Positions 10,353 to 20,429 are shown, numbered from the stretch's first letter. The stretch is DNA of 64,000 nt from Leptospira selangorensis (GCF_004769405.1 NZ_RQES01000018.1:124001-188000), one strand, 5' to 3'. Notes: generated by a model not told the origin, from the sequence alone. Translations and numbers: made by a program.

Positions 10353-10492
10353 TGTGAAGTCGCTCATCGGTAGGATTTTAATTTTTCAAAAGTAAAAAAA
10401 TTCTATGGTCCAAATTTGAGATCGGGGGGTGGAAAATCCGATACTTTGGTTATAGAAAGTCTGGAAAGATTTTCAAATAAAAGGCCCCCCGC

Positions 10493-10810
10493 ATGGAATT
10501 TCTGGAACCTAAAGATCTAACGGAAAATAAATCCTACCGGATCCGCCTAACCGTGGCCATTTATAGAAATAATATTTTATCTTATAAGAACGATATAGTA
10601 GTTCCTTCGGTTTATATGAGAAGAAATGAAGCGAGAGCTCATATTCGTAAAGAAGTGACAGAACGTCTGACTCATTCTTCTTTTTTCCGTTCTCCTCGCC
10701 CTGATTATGATCTGGTTCGTTATTCTGAAGAAGCGACCTGCAACACATTCCTGAGATACAGGATCATCAGCGGAAGTCCTACAGAAGAAACTTTACCTAA
10801 GACCGTTTAA
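10493..10810 (+). CDS. Small hypothetical protein
   Basis: A 105-residue, soluble, basic protein with no signal peptide and no recognised domain. Central residues (YRIRLTVAIYRNNILSYKNDIVVPSVYMRRNEARAHIRKEV) suggest mixed alpha/beta structure. There is no clear Shine-Dalgarno before the ATG; the preceding bases are GCCCCCCGC, which are complementary to the G-run at 10423-10429. Coding potential is supported by normal codon use and by its position between two well-formed genes in the same direction. Confidence 0.55.
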   Translation: MEFLEPKDLTENKSYRIRLTVAIYRNNILSYKNDIVVPSVYMRRNEARAHIRKEVTERLTHSSFFRSPRPDYDLVRYSEEATCNTFLRYRIISGSPTEETLPKTV

Positions 10811-10880
10811 GAAAGATTCGTAACTTAATTGTCTTGAATTCCGGTCTAGGGTTGTAAAAACTTGACTGCGAATCCGGATT

Positions 10881-12149
10881 ATGGCAGACAAAAAGGTCAT
10901 AGAAAAAAATTCCCATGGAGAATACGTTCTAACAGCGTATGGGGAATTTTTAAGTTATTTTCATACTCATATCCAACTTTTCGGCACGTTGATCTCCGCT
11001 AAAAAAATTCCTGCCAAAGAACAAGAAGCTCTTAAAATAAAACTTCGTTCTTATATTTCCAGCAACGTCCAAAAGACGGATCATTTTTTTGATCAACTTC
11101 CTCAGTTCGCTCAATTCCTCGGAATGGGTTCCCAAGAACTTTCTTCTTATATGAATCGAAACTTCCTGGGTGCTTTAAATAAGGTAAAAACCAAACTTAT
11201 AGAACAAGAGTCCGCTGCAGAACAAACTCCCCGTAAGAAAAAATATTCTAAGATATCTGAAGAGATATTAGAAGGACTTGGATTTACATTCCCTGCGGGA
11301 CACAGATTCGAAGCAGAAGAAGGGATGATCTATCTGGTAGAGATCTCTAGCGGTAAAAAAAGAGAAGCTGCCGCCTTGGGAGAAGTCGCAAGAGAAACTG
11401 CGGCAGCCGGTGCAGCCGCAAGACCTATCCCGGTTCCGGTCCGCAAAGGACCTGAAATTCCGATCCTAGAAGAAATATTAAAAAAATATGGTGAACTATT
11501 CTCCGGCAAACCTTTGATCATGAAGGTAGAAGAATTGGAAGAAGATGATTCTCCGGTCCAAATGGGAGAAGATATTCTTTCCGATGTAGAGGATCTTCAT
11601 TTCGATGGGGACTTTGGAGGTGATTCTCCTAGTTTCTCGGAACCACCAGTAAGTATTCCATTTTCTAAATATATGGACCAAGTCGGAAAGGTGAGAGTAT
11701 TCCAAAAAGCAGGACAACTGGAAGAGTATAAACGTTGGGTCGCTTCTTTACCAGTAGAAGAAAATGCACTTGTTCAATTACAAACTTCTCTTTTGAAAGA
11801 ATCCAGGGGAGAAGTAGTAGAATGGGACGGGACTTTAGGTCAGCTTGGTTCTCGTACAGGTCTTTCAGAATCCAGACTCAGAAAAGTACTGGAACTAGGG
11901 CGTGATTTTTTCCGTATCAGAAACCAATTAGAAGCTTCTTGGAATAAAGCAAGAACCGCAAGTCCTGCAGTAGCTGAACTTGTGAAAAAAGCTTGGCCTC
12001 ATATTCTAAGAGTTATGGATGAATATCCGGATTTCGCTCAGATCAAAGGAAAGATGGACCAACTTCTTTCTCGTATCCCTGATGCAAGCCAGAGAAAGAT
12101 CCTGACTGATCTATTCTTAAATCCAGTTCTTTCTATCCGTAGAAATTAA
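10881..12149 (+). CDS. Conserved hypothetical protein, largely helical
   Basis: A 422-residue soluble protein with no recognised domain. The N-terminal 110 residues look like a helical bundle (FLSYFHTHIQLFGTLISAKKIPAKEQEALKIKLRSY). A charged, Ala-rich linker around 165-200 (AALGEVARETAAAGAAARPIPVPVRKGPEIP) and an acidic patch around 210-250 follow. The C-terminal half is helical again. It ends four bases before the convergent MFS transporter gene. I have seen similar proteins only in Leptospira, but cannot assign a function. Confidence 0.65.
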   Translation: MADKKVIEKNSHGEYVLTAYGEFLSYFHTHIQLFGTLISAKKIPAKEQEALKIKLRSYISSNVQKTDHFFDQLPQFAQFLGMGSQELSSYMNRNFLGALNKVKTKLIEQESAAEQTPRKKKYSKISEEILEGLGFTFPAGHRFEAEEGMIYLVEISSGKKREAAALGEVARETAAAGAAARPIPVPVRKGPEIPILEEILKKYGELFSGKPLIMKVEELEEDDSPVQMGEDILSDVEDLHFDGDFGGDSPSFSEPPVSIPFSKYMDQVGKVRVFQKAGQLEEYKRWVASLPVEENALVQLQTSLLKESRGEVVEWDGTLGQLGSRTGLSESRLRKVLELGRDFFRIRNQLEASWNKARTASPAVAELVKKAWPHILRVMDEYPDFAQIKGKMDQLLSRIPDASQRKILTDLFLNPVLSIRRN

Positions 12150-12153
12150 AAAT

Positions 12154-13563
12154 TCAATCCAGAACCGAATCTTTCAAAACTGCACTTCTACCGTCTTCTT
12201 TTTTGATCTGCCAAAAGATAAAACTAGAAGATAGAGTAATGATTCCCATACAAGCGAATGTGCTCCTGAACGCTAAAAGCATATTGTCCGGATCTTGACC
12301 GAATAGATCTCGGAACGCTTCCAAGGCTCCTGCAGCACATGCGACTCCCATTCCCATCGCTAACATTTGTATCATGGAAAGCATAGTATTTCCGCTACTT
12401 GTAAATTCTCCATTCAGATCCTTTAAGGTAAGAGTGTTCATTGCTGTGAATTGGAAAGAGTTGAATGCTCCGAAACAGAATAATTGAAAAGAGAAGATCC
12501 ACCAGTTCTCCGAAGAGTTTAACCAGAAAAAACTGCTCATACTCAAGCCTATCAGTAGGGTATTCGTGACTAAAACTTTCCTATAACCTAATTTATAGAT
12601 TAATAATGGAGCAAATCTTTTGATGCCTATTCCTGCGATCGCCATTGGCAAAAGCATTAAACCCGCTTTAAAAGGAGGATATCCCATATTCACTTGCAAG
12701 AATAACGGGACCAAAAACGGCATACTCGAACTTCCGAGCCTAGAGAATAAATTTCCAAGAAGGCCGATGCTCAATGTAGGGATAGAAAATATTCGAGGAG
12801 AAAAGAGCGGGGCAGAAGTTCTGGCAGCATGGATCCAATAAGCCGCGATACTTGCGAGTCCGAATATGGTAAGAAGTATGACTCCTGCCTTCTGCAAACC
12901 CAAGCTAGATCCTGCATCCAATGCTAAAGAAAAAGTAACCATACCAAATGCCAGAAGCAGATATCCTTTCAGATCAAATACGGATGAATTCCGGATTGGA
13001 TTTCCTTTCATGTAAATGGAAGAAGCAATGATCCCCGCTACACCTACTGGAAGATTGATAAGAAAGATCCAATGCCAAGACGCGGTCTCTACTAACCATC
13101 CTCCTAAAACTGGACCAACCAATGGACCTATCAAGCCCGGGATGGCCACAAAACTGATCGCTTGTAAAAATTGTTCCGGGGAAACGGAACGAAGAAGTGC
13201 TAGACGACCTACAGGAAGTAAAAGTGCTCCTCCAACACCTTGTAAAATCCTAGAAAGAACAAGCTGGGTTAAATTCTGAGAAAGAGCACAGAATAGAGAG
13301 CCTAAGGCGAATAAGGATAAGGCGCCGATAAAAACCTGTCGTATTCCGAATTTGTCGGAGATCCAACCGGAAGCTGGAATGATCATCGCCATCGTAAGAA
13401 GATAGGCGACCACAACCGATTGCATTCTTAAAGGGCTTGCATCTAAATTTTTTGCGATCGCAGGCAGAGCCGTATTGACAATTGTCCCGTCCAAAGTCTG
13501 CATAAAAAAGCCGCAGGCCACGAGCCAGAGTAATGCCTTGGACCCTTTAGATTCTTCTGTCAT
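12154..13563 (-). CDS. DHA2-family major facilitator efflux transporter
   Basis: This 469-residue inner-membrane protein has 12-14 hydrophobic segments. It opens with the DHA2 signature MQTLDGTIVNTALPAIAKNL in the first membrane helix. Motif A is GWISDKFGIRQVF after the second helix, and motif C is GPLVGPVLGGWLV in the fifth. DHA2 proteins such as EmrB expel drugs or metabolites by proton antiport. No membrane-fusion partner gene (EmrA type) is adjacent, so it may work alone. The substrate is unknown. The gene is transcribed away from gltB, and the two share a 232-base intergenic region. Confidence 0.9.
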   Translation of the reverse strand: MTEESKGSKALLWLVACGFFMQTLDGTIVNTALPAIAKNLDASPLRMQSVVVAYLLTMAMIIPASGWISDKFGIRQVFIGALSLFALGSLFCALSQNLTQLVLSRILQGVGGALLLPVGRLALLRSVSPEQFLQAISFVAIPGLIGPLVGPVLGGWLVETASWHWIFLINLPVGVAGIIASSIYMKGNPIRNSSVFDLKGYLLLAFGMVTFSLALDAGSSLGLQKAGVILLTIFGLASIAAYWIHAARTSAPLFSPRIFSIPTLSIGLLGNLFSRLGSSSMPFLVPLFLQVNMGYPPFKAGLMLLPMAIAGIGIKRFAPLLIYKLGYRKVLVTNTLLIGLSMSSFFWLNSSENWWIFSFQLFCFGAFNSFQFTAMNTLTLKDLNGEFTSSGNTMLSMIQMLAMGMGVACAAGALEAFRDLFGQDPDNMLLAFRSTFACMGIITLSSSFIFWQIKKEDGRSAVLKDSVLD

Positions 13564-13795
13564 AGGAACTTAGACGGAGAAACCTGATATAAGCGGTATA
13601 TATGCGATTTGGCTCTGGATTCCTTTAAAAAGATCGTTTTCAAACTAGGCACTCGCAAATTTACTGGTCTAAGAATCGGACATTTGCTACAAAATTCAGC
13701 CAAACATCGCGTGGGTGGGGGTTTCCTCTGTCCGTGGACCAAGGCAAAAGCAGTGTCCCGGATTCTATATCAACCCTAAAGAGGAACCTTAGCGG
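13564..13795. promoter_or_regulatory. Divergent intergenic region between the MFS gene and gltB
   Basis: These 232 bases separate two divergent starts and must hold both promoters. I see no convincing paired -35/-10 boxes, riboswitch consensus or operator palindrome. AGAGGAACC at 13780-13788 is a plausible ribosome binding site for gltB. Confidence 0.3.
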
Positions 13796-16700
13796 ATGTT
13801 AAACCTTGACGAACAGTTGCGGATCCAAAAGTACTTGGAGGAAAACGGTCTATATGACAAGTCCTTCGAGCGCGATAACTGCGGAGTAGGCTTCGTCGCT
13901 TCTTATAAGGGCGAGTCCAATCACCGAGTTGTATCAATGGGTTTGAAGGCGGTCGCATGCCTTACCCACCGCGGAGCCGTAGATGCAGATATGCAAACCG
14001 GAGACGGCGCCGGGATCATGATCCGTATCCCTAAGAAACTGTTTGCGAAGTACATCGAAGAGATGGGTCACAGACGACCTGACGAAGATTCCATCGGTGT
14101 AGGGATGGTGTTCCTACCAAGAGAGGACATAGACAAACAAGATGTTTGTCGCAGCCTCATCGAATCAGCACTTATGCAATTCAACTTCAAGCTATATGCT
14201 TGGAGATATGTTCCCGTAAATCCTGAGGTTTTAGGACCTAAGGCGAACGCTTCTCGTCCACAGATCGAACAAGTATTGATCGGAAAACCGGATGGGATGT
14301 CCAACGAGGATTTCGAGACTAAATTATTCCTGATCCAGAAGAAAGTGATGAGAGACGCACTCAAACTTTCCATGAGCGAGGACTTTTATATTTGTTCCTT
14401 CTCTTCCGAAAGGATCACATTCAAAGGATTGTTCAACGGGAACCAGGTCTCTCAATTTTATGAGGATCTAAAAAGTGAGGAGATGGTTTCTCCTTATTGT
14501 ATCTTCCACCAAAGATATTCCACTAACACTTTCCCAAGTTGGGCATTGGCACAACCTTTCCGTATTCTCGCTCATAACGGAGAGATCAATACAATCGTAG
14601 GGAATAGAATTTGGATGCTCGCAAGAGAAGAAGAACTCGCCTGCGAAAAATGGGGAGAATTCCAAAAAGAGATCCATCCGATCATTCGACCTCATCTATC
14701 CGACTCCGCAAGTTTGGACAACGCAATGGAAGCGATTGTACGTTCCGGTAAGGACGTTCTTCATGCTAAAGCGATGCTTATTCCGAATGCATGGAGTAAG
14801 AACGTTCAGATGTCGGAGGCTTTAAAGTCCTTCTACGAGTATAATAACACTTTGACCGAACCATGGGACGGACCTGCTGCTCTCGCTTTCGCTGAAGGCG
14901 ATTGGGTCGGAGGAAGTTTAGATAGAAACGGACTTCGTCCTGCAAGATATGTGGTCACCGAAGACGGACTCGTAGTAATGGGTTCCGAAACAGGACTCGT
15001 TCATATCGACGAAGAGATCATCACCAAAAAAGGAAGATTAGGTCCTGGTGATATGCTCGCGATCAACCTAAAAGAAGGTAAGATCTACTTCAACGAGGAC
15101 GTTAATGCTCTATTCGAGAAAAAATACGATTATAGAGAATGGTCCAAAGAGAACGTTGAGTATCTGGATCAGACCATCGATGAATCCATCACTAAAACTA
15201 TTACTTATAGCGGAGATGATCTAAGAAGAAGACAGATCTTATTCGCATATTCTCCATACAAACAAAAAGCGGTGATCAAACCCCAGGCGATCGCAGGTAA
15301 AGAAGCAATCGGTTCCATGGGAGACGATACTCCTTTGTCGATCTTGATGCTTTCTCGTATCGGTTTATATACATACTTCCGTCAGAGATTTGCGCAGGTT
15401 ACAAACCCGCCGATCGACTATCTGAGAGAGAAGGGAGTAACTTCTCTTTATACTCGTCTTGTTAAGAAAACAAATCTTTTCGCAGACGAAAAACCTCAGA
15501 ACTGTCTAGTACTTTCTCATCCATATCTGACTAATCTTGGATTACAAAGGATCAGGGATAAGGACGGAAAACAGTACAAGGTAGTTACCTTAGATGCGAC
15601 TTTCGAAGCTCATCATGAGGAAGGCGCTGCCAGAAATTATCTAGAACTCGCATTGGATCAGTTACTTGCGAACGCAGTCAAATCCGCTGAAGAAGGTGTG
15701 AATATCCTAATTCTTTCGGATAGAAAACTGAACAAGGACCGCGCTCCTATTCCTATGGAACTCGCGGTTGCGGCAGTTCATAACCACTTGATCCGTAATA
15801 AAAAACGTGCGGCGACTAGTATTCTGGTAGAGACAGGATCTGCATTCGAAATCCATAATGTGGCCGTTCTACTTGGATACGGAGCTTCCGGAGTAAACAG
15901 TTATCTGATCTGGGATACTCTTCACGATTTATGGTCCAAAGGAGATTTCGATGCAGAAGACGGCACCCGTCCTTCTTTTGCTTCTCTATGCACTAACTAC
16001 CGTGCAGGAGTGGATGACGGACTTCTGAAGATCATGTCCAAGATGGGAATTTCTATCATGTCTTCCTATGTGGGTGGACAGGTATTCGAAGCGATCGGTC
16101 TTTCAAGAACTCTGATCTCGAAATACTTCCCAGGAACTTATTCCAGAATTTCCGGGATCGGTATCGGCGGTATCGAGCAGAATATTCTACGCAACCACGA
16201 CTCCGCATTTAATAAAGAGATTAACCCGGAAGACTTTGTCTCTGAGAAGGATGACCAACCTCATAGATGGTCTCCTAAAGTAGTAAAATTCATCCGTAAA
16301 GCTGCGGTGGATAATGACTACGAAGCATTCTTAGAAGCTTCTAAATTAATGGAAGAAAGTGATCCGATCAATATTCGAGATCTATTCGATTTCGTAGATC
16401 GTGCGCCTGTTCCAATCGAAGAAGTGGAAACTGTTTCTGAGATCCAAAAACGTTTCTTAACTCCAGGTATGAGCCACGGTGCACTTTCCATCGAAGCTCA
16501 CACTGACCTTGCGGTAGCAATGAACCGTTTGGGAGCAAAGTCTTCCTCCGGAGAAGGTGGAGAAAGTCCATCTCGTTACGTTGTAGATGAGAAGGGAGAC
16601 CTTGCGAACTCTTCTATCAAGCAGGTAGCTTCTGGAAGATTCGGAGTAACTTCTGAATATCTGAACTCTGCAAAAGAGTTGGAGATCAAGATTGCTCAGG

Positions 16701-18283
16701 GAGCAAAACCTGGAGAAGGTGGACAACTTCCGGGTAAGAAGAACAATGAGGAGATCGCGACTAACCGTCACACTCCTCAGGGAATCGATCTGATCTCTCC
16801 TCCACCTCACCACGATATTTATTCTATCGAGGACTTGTCTCAGTTGATCTATGACTTGAAACAAGCTAACCATACTGCTCAAGTATCAGTTAAACTGGTA
16901 TCCGAAGCTGGAGTGGGAACGATTGCCGCCGGTGTTGCTAAAGCAAATGCAGATGTGATCTTGATCTCAGGACACGTCGGAGGAACCGGAGCGGCTTCTC
17001 TTACTTCTATCAAACATGCAGGATCTCCTTGGGAATTAGGTCTTTCTGAAACACATCAAGTTTTAGTAATGAACGGATTGAGAGATAGAGTTGTTCTCCG
17101 TACTGACGGTGGTATTGTTTCCGGAAGGGACGTGATCATCGCTGCATGTTTAGGTGCAGAAGAGTATGGAATTGGAACTGCTTCTCTTGTGGCATTAGGT
17201 TGTATCATGGCGAGAAAATGCCATTTGAATAACTGCCCTACAGGAATTGCTACCCAAGATCCTAAGTTCAGAGCAAAATATAAAGGATCTCCCGATCAAG
17301 TTGCTACTCTGATGACACTTCTTGCAATGGAAGTTCGTGAGTATCTTGCGAAGTTAGGATTCCGCTCTATGGACGAGATCGTCGGAAGAACAGACCTTCT
17401 GAAACAAATTACTCGTTATGAGCAAGACCGTTTAGATTCTTTAGACTTGAATCCGATTTTGGTCCGTCTTCCTCTTCTTTTCGATCCTAAGAAGAAAAAA
17501 GACAGATTCGTAAGAAGAGAATCCGTCGGAGAAGTTCTGGACGATCGTATCTTGAAAGATGCAGAGCCTGCGTTAGAAGGAAAAACTTCCATGTCTCTTT
17601 CTTATTCTGTGAAGAATACGAACAGAACTGTGGGAGCAAAAGTTTCCGGAATTATCGCACGTAAATACGGATCCAAAGGTCTTCCTGGAAAACTGGAAAT
17701 CATTCTGGAAGGAACTGCAGGTCAGTCCTTAGGAGCATGGCTCGTGAAAGGAGTGCAGATCACTCTTCATGGTGATGCAAACGACTACGTAGGAAAAGGA
17801 CTCTGCGGTGGAACCATCGTGATCCGCAAACATAGACGTTCTAAATTAAAACCGTACGAGAATGTGATCATCGGTAATACCTGTCTTTACGGTGCTACTT
17901 CCGGAAAACTTTTCAGTTCCGGTAGAGCTGGAGAAAGATTCGGAGTTAGAAACTCCGGAGCGGATGCAGTAGTAGGCGGAGCAGGTGACCACTTCTTAGA
18001 GTATATGACCAGTGGAACCATCGTTTGTTTGGGAACTGTCGGTAAGAATATGGGTGCCGGTATGACCGGAGGAAGTGCTTATTTCTTCCAAAAAGACTGG
18101 GAATTGGAGCCTCTAATCAATAAAGAATATGTGAAGATCGTGGATCTAGAAAACGAAGATTACGATATCATAAAGTCTTTGATTACAGAACACACTAAGT
18201 TAACCGGATCCGATCTTTCGGAAGAAATCCTGAAAACTTGGGATACTTCCAAAAAATATTTCGTGAAAGTTACTCCTAAATAA
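13796..18283 (+). CDS. gltB: Glutamate synthase (large subunit)
   Basis: GltB makes two glutamates from glutamine and 2-oxoglutarate. The 1495 residues match the family length. The order is a short propeptide (1-28), the class II amidotransferase domain whose nucleophile Cys29 is in ERDNCGVGF, a central domain, the FMN-binding synthase barrel, and the C-terminal GXGXG beta-helix (GLCGGTIVIRK, GNTCLYGATSGKLFSSGRAGERFG). The three [3Fe-4S] cysteines are at about 1136, 1142 and 1147 (CIMARKCHLNNC). All catalytic landmarks are present. The small subunit gltD is not next to it, so it must lie elsewhere or electrons come from ferredoxin. A large hairpin follows the stop codon. Confidence 0.97.
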   Translation: MLNLDEQLRIQKYLEENGLYDKSFERDNCGVGFVASYKGESNHRVVSMGLKAVACLTHRGAVDADMQTGDGAGIMIRIPKKLFAKYIEEMGHRRPDEDSIGVGMVFLPREDIDKQDVCRSLIESALMQFNFKLYAWRYVPVNPEVLGPKANASRPQIEQVLIGKPDGMSNEDFETKLFLIQKKVMRDALKLSMSEDFYICSFSSERITFKGLFNGNQVSQFYEDLKSEEMVSPYCIFHQRYSTNTFPSWALAQPFRILAHNGEINTIVGNRIWMLAREEELACEKWGEFQKEIHPIIRPHLSDSASLDNAMEAIVRSGKDVLHAKAMLIPNAWSKNVQMSEALKSFYEYNNTLTEPWDGPAALAFAEGDWVGGSLDRNGLRPARYVVTEDGLVVMGSETGLVHIDEEIITKKGRLGPGDMLAINLKEGKIYFNEDVNALFEKKYDYREWSKENVEYLDQTIDESITKTITYSGDDLRRRQILFAYSPYKQKAVIKPQAIAGKEAIGSMGDDTPLSILMLSRIGLYTYFRQRFAQVTNPPIDYLREKGVTSLYTRLVKKTNLFADEKPQNCLVLSHPYLTNLGLQRIRDKDGKQYKVVTLDATFEAHHEEGAARNYLELALDQLLANAVKSAEEGVNILILSDRKLNKDRAPIPMELAVAAVHNHLIRNKKRAATSILVETGSAFEIHNVAVLLGYGASGVNSYLIWDTLHDLWSKGDFDAEDGTRPSFASLCTNYRAGVDDGLLKIMSKMGISIMSSYVGGQVFEAIGLSRTLISKYFPGTYSRISGIGIGGIEQNILRNHDSAFNKEINPEDFVSEKDDQPHRWSPKVVKFIRKAAVDNDYEAFLEASKLMEESDPINIRDLFDFVDRAPVPIEEVETVSEIQKRFLTPGMSHGALSIEAHTDLAVAMNRLGAKSSSGEGGESPSRYVVDEKGDLANSSIKQVASGRFGVTSEYLNSAKELEIKIAQGAKPGEGGQLPGKKNNEEIATNRHTPQGIDLISPPPHHDIYSIEDLSQLIYDLKQANHTAQVSVKLVSEAGVGTIAAGVAKANADVILISGHVGGTGAASLTSIKHAGSPWELGLSETHQVLVMNGLRDRVVLRTDGGIVSGRDVIIAACLGAEEYGIGTASLVALGCIMARKCHLNNCPTGIATQDPKFRAKYKGSPDQVATLMTLLAMEVREYLAKLGFRSMDEIVGRTDLLKQITRYEQDRLDSLDLNPILVRLPLLFDPKKKKDRFVRRESVGEVLDDRILKDAEPALEGKTSMSLSYSVKNTNRTVGAKVSGIIARKYGSKGLPGKLEIILEGTAGQSLGAWLVKGVQITLHGDANDYVGKGLCGGTIVIRKHRRSKLKPYENVIIGNTCLYGATSGKLFSSGRAGERFGVRNSGADAVVGGAGDHFLEYMTSGTIVCLGTVGKNMGAGMTGGSAYFFQKDWELEPLINKEYVKIVDLENEDYDIIKSLITEHTKLTGSDLSEEILKTWDTSKKYFVKVTPK

Positions 18284-18315
18284 AGTAAATTTCCAGAATT
18301 AGTTCCGCAGACTAA

Positions 18316-18367
18316 AGGGCAAGGTTGTTATGAGTTCGATGTGATCGGACTTAAAAGACCTTGCCCT
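18316..18367 (+). terminator. Large nested hairpin after gltB
   Basis: AGGGCAAGGT (18316-18325) pairs perfectly with ACCTTGCCCT (18358-18367). Inside, GAGTTCGAT (18332-18340) pairs with ATCGGACTT (18344-18352), allowing one G-T pair. The structure lies 33 bases after the gltB stop and 60 bases before opgG. No T-run follows, so termination is probable but not certain. Confidence 0.5.
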
Positions 18368-18427
18368 CTCTGTGTACGGATGATAGACTGGTTTAAGCAT
18401 TCGTCTTGCTGAAAGGAAAGATACGAA

Positions 18428-20032
18428 TTGTTACGATTGCATATAATTCTGGCTTTTGTGGCAACAGCCTTGCTCTTTGCCGTCGCAGATAGACAGCAGA
18501 GGCGGGATAGAGAAGAATCTGATTTTTCTTCTTCTCCATTACTAAGTGTGATGGAGGGAGAAATATCCGACCACAACACTCATCCTACATTCAAGTTTTC
18601 ATTTTCAGATCTCAAGTCCAGAGCTAGGGCCTTATCTAAACTACGTTACATTCCACCTAAACATTCCACTACGGACTTTTTGAAAGGCCTACCTTGGAAT
18701 CAATATAAGAACATTTTTTTCCGTCCTGAAAAGTCGGTTTGGAAGAAGGAAGGAAATCCTTTCCAGCTACAGTTCTTACATCCGGGACATTTATATAATA
18801 CGAATATAAGAGTTTTCGAAGTGAGAGGAGATTTTGCGAGAGAGATCGCATATGATCCTTCTTCATTCGATCTATCGAAACTGAAGGGTGTGGGAGAACT
18901 TCCGCCTAATCTAGGTTATTCCGGATTCAAGATCCATTTTCCGATCAATACCCAAGAACATACGGATGAGTTTGCAGTTTTCCAAGGTGCAAGTTATTAT
19001 AGGATCATTTCTAAAAAACAATGGTATGGTCTTTCTGCTCGAGGGATCGCAATTAATACCGGGATGCCTTATCCGGAAGATTTTCCTTCTTTTAGGGAAT
19101 TCTATATAGTTAAGCCGGACAAGACCGACTCTACGATCACTGTTTATGCTCTTTTGGATGGAAGAACCGCCACGGGGGCTTATGAGTTCCAGATCACTCC
19201 TGGAAAAGTTTCTGCGGTAAAAGTAAACGCAGAGGTGATCCTTAGAACCAAGGTGGATCGGCTCGGGATTGCTCCTTTGACCAGTATGTATTGGTATAGC
19301 GAGACCAGAGGAATTCCTAAAGGACAAGCTTATCCTGAATCCCACGATTCGGACGGGTTGTTAATCCATTCAGGAAAAGGAGAATGGATCTGGAGACCTC
19401 TGGATAATCCGAAACGTAGCACAACGTATTCTTTCTCCGACGAAAATCCAAGAGGATTCGGACTGATCCAAAGAGATAGAGAATTCCAGAATTACCAACA
19501 TAGTGAGATGAAATACCAGCTTAGGCCGAGTGCTTGGGTGGAGCCTGAAATTCCTTTTGGAAAGGGCTCAGTTCATCTTTTGGAAAACCCGACAGTTCAG
19601 GATTCGGACGATAATATGGGAGCATATTGGATGCCGGAACCTATTCCTCAGCCTGGAACTCCATTCGATTTTTCTTATACAGTTCGTTGGCCGGATACTG
19701 ATCCTCTTCCTGATTCTATGGCAAAAGTTGTGGCTACTCGGATCGGGGACGCACAGGGAGACCCCGACCTAAAAATGTTCTATGTAGATTTCAAAAGTTC
19801 TAATTTAAGTTCTTTGGATCCGTTTGCTTATATTCAGGCAAGAATAGATACCGGAGAAAATGCGGAATTATCAGAGTATTCCGTTCAAAAGATAGAAGAG
19901 ACCGGGGTCTGGAGATTAACCTTCGGTGTATATCCTAAGAATAAATTTAGGGCCTCCGATCTAAAAGCCGCATTAAGCAGAAACCAAGAAATCATTTCTG
20001 AAACCTGGAATTTCGTTCTTGAGCCGAACTAA
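18428..20032 (+). CDS. opgG: Periplasmic glucan biosynthesis protein OpgG/MdoG family
   Basis: OpgG works in the periplasm on the glucose backbone of osmoregulated periplasmic glucans made by OpgH. The 534 residues begin with a hydrophobic signal segment (LHIILAFVATALLFAVA). The family domain follows, recognised from FKFSFSDLKSRARALSKLRYIPP, LPWNQYKNIFFRPEKSVW, FQLQFLHPGHLY and later TSMYWYSE and PFDFSYTVRWPDTDPLP. The length is close to E. coli OpgG (511). The start is a TTG at 18428, preceded by GAAAGGAAAG at good spacing. The stop overlaps the start of the small downstream gene, so the three genes are translationally coupled. Confidence 0.92.
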   Translation: MLRLHIILAFVATALLFAVADRQQRRDREESDFSSSPLLSVMEGEISDHNTHPTFKFSFSDLKSRARALSKLRYIPPKHSTTDFLKGLPWNQYKNIFFRPEKSVWKKEGNPFQLQFLHPGHLYNTNIRVFEVRGDFAREIAYDPSSFDLSKLKGVGELPPNLGYSGFKIHFPINTQEHTDEFAVFQGASYYRIISKKQWYGLSARGIAINTGMPYPEDFPSFREFYIVKPDKTDSTITVYALLDGRTATGAYEFQITPGKVSAVKVNAEVILRTKVDRLGIAPLTSMYWYSETRGIPKGQAYPESHDSDGLLIHSGKGEWIWRPLDNPKRSTTYSFSDENPRGFGLIQRDREFQNYQHSEMKYQLRPSAWVEPEIPFGKGSVHLLENPTVQDSDDNMGAYWMPEPIPQPGTPFDFSYTVRWPDTDPLPDSMAKVVATRIGDAQGDPDLKMFYVDFKSSNLSSLDPFAYIQARIDTGENAELSEYSVQKIEETGVWRLTFGVYPKNKFRASDLKAALSRNQEIISETWNFVLEPN

Positions 20033-20429
20033 GAAAAAACACGAAGACTTGAGCGGCTCCGGTCTTCCGGAAAATCTTCATCTTTCCAAAGAATGGGAAC
20101 GTTTAGAACTTTATTTAAGAGGTATGGGAATTGAGGATAGTTTAGAGATCCATAATACTCTCTCCAAAGTTTTCGAAAAATCCAAATCTTCTGAAAAAAA
20201 TATATTCGAAATTTTTAAAGAAGAAACTTCCGTAAAATTACATCGTGATTGGGAAAGTAGCCTTCCTCCCTTGGAGCCCGGTTCTATGGTTCCAAGACCG
20301 ATCGATTTTGGACCACTCGCCGATCTTGCTTCTCCTTCCGCAGAAAAGCCCGAACCGGTTGCATTGGTTTTGACCGCATTATTCTGGGCCGCGGTTTATA
20401 TCTCTCTGGCATTTTGGTATTTCTCATGA
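20019..20429 (+). CDS. Small C-tail-anchored membrane protein between opgG and opgH
   Basis: A 136-residue protein whose TTG start lies inside the end of opgG (14-base overlap) and whose stop overlaps the opgH start (ATGA). The first 110 residues are soluble, with a charged helical region (KEWERLELYLRGMGIEDSLEIHNTLSKVFEKS). The end is one membrane segment (PVALVLTALFWAAVYISLAFWYFS). No family is recognised. The tight overlap on both sides suggests a dedicated accessory of the glucan synthase complex, perhaps linking OpgG and OpgH, but that is inference from position only. Confidence 0.7.
   Translation: MSRTKKKHEDLSGSGLPENLHLSKEWERLELYLRGMGIEDSLEIHNTLSKVFEKSKSSEKNIFEIFKEETSVKLHRDWESSLPPLEPGSMVPRPIDFGPLADLASPSAEKPEPVALVLTALFWAAVYISLAFWYFS

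Noticed and set aside
10423..10491. CGGGGGG / CCCCCCG inverted pair before the small gene at 10493
   Set aside because: The arms are 55 bases apart and of very simple sequence; it could mask the start codon but chance is as likely.
16457..16882. 141-codon frame antisense to gltB
   Set aside because: It lies wholly inside the highly conserved synthase part of gltB; Ser/Arg-rich translation is typical of a shadow frame.
18911..19345. 144-codon frame antisense to opgG
   Set aside because: Fully inside opgG, no domain, no ribosome binding site.
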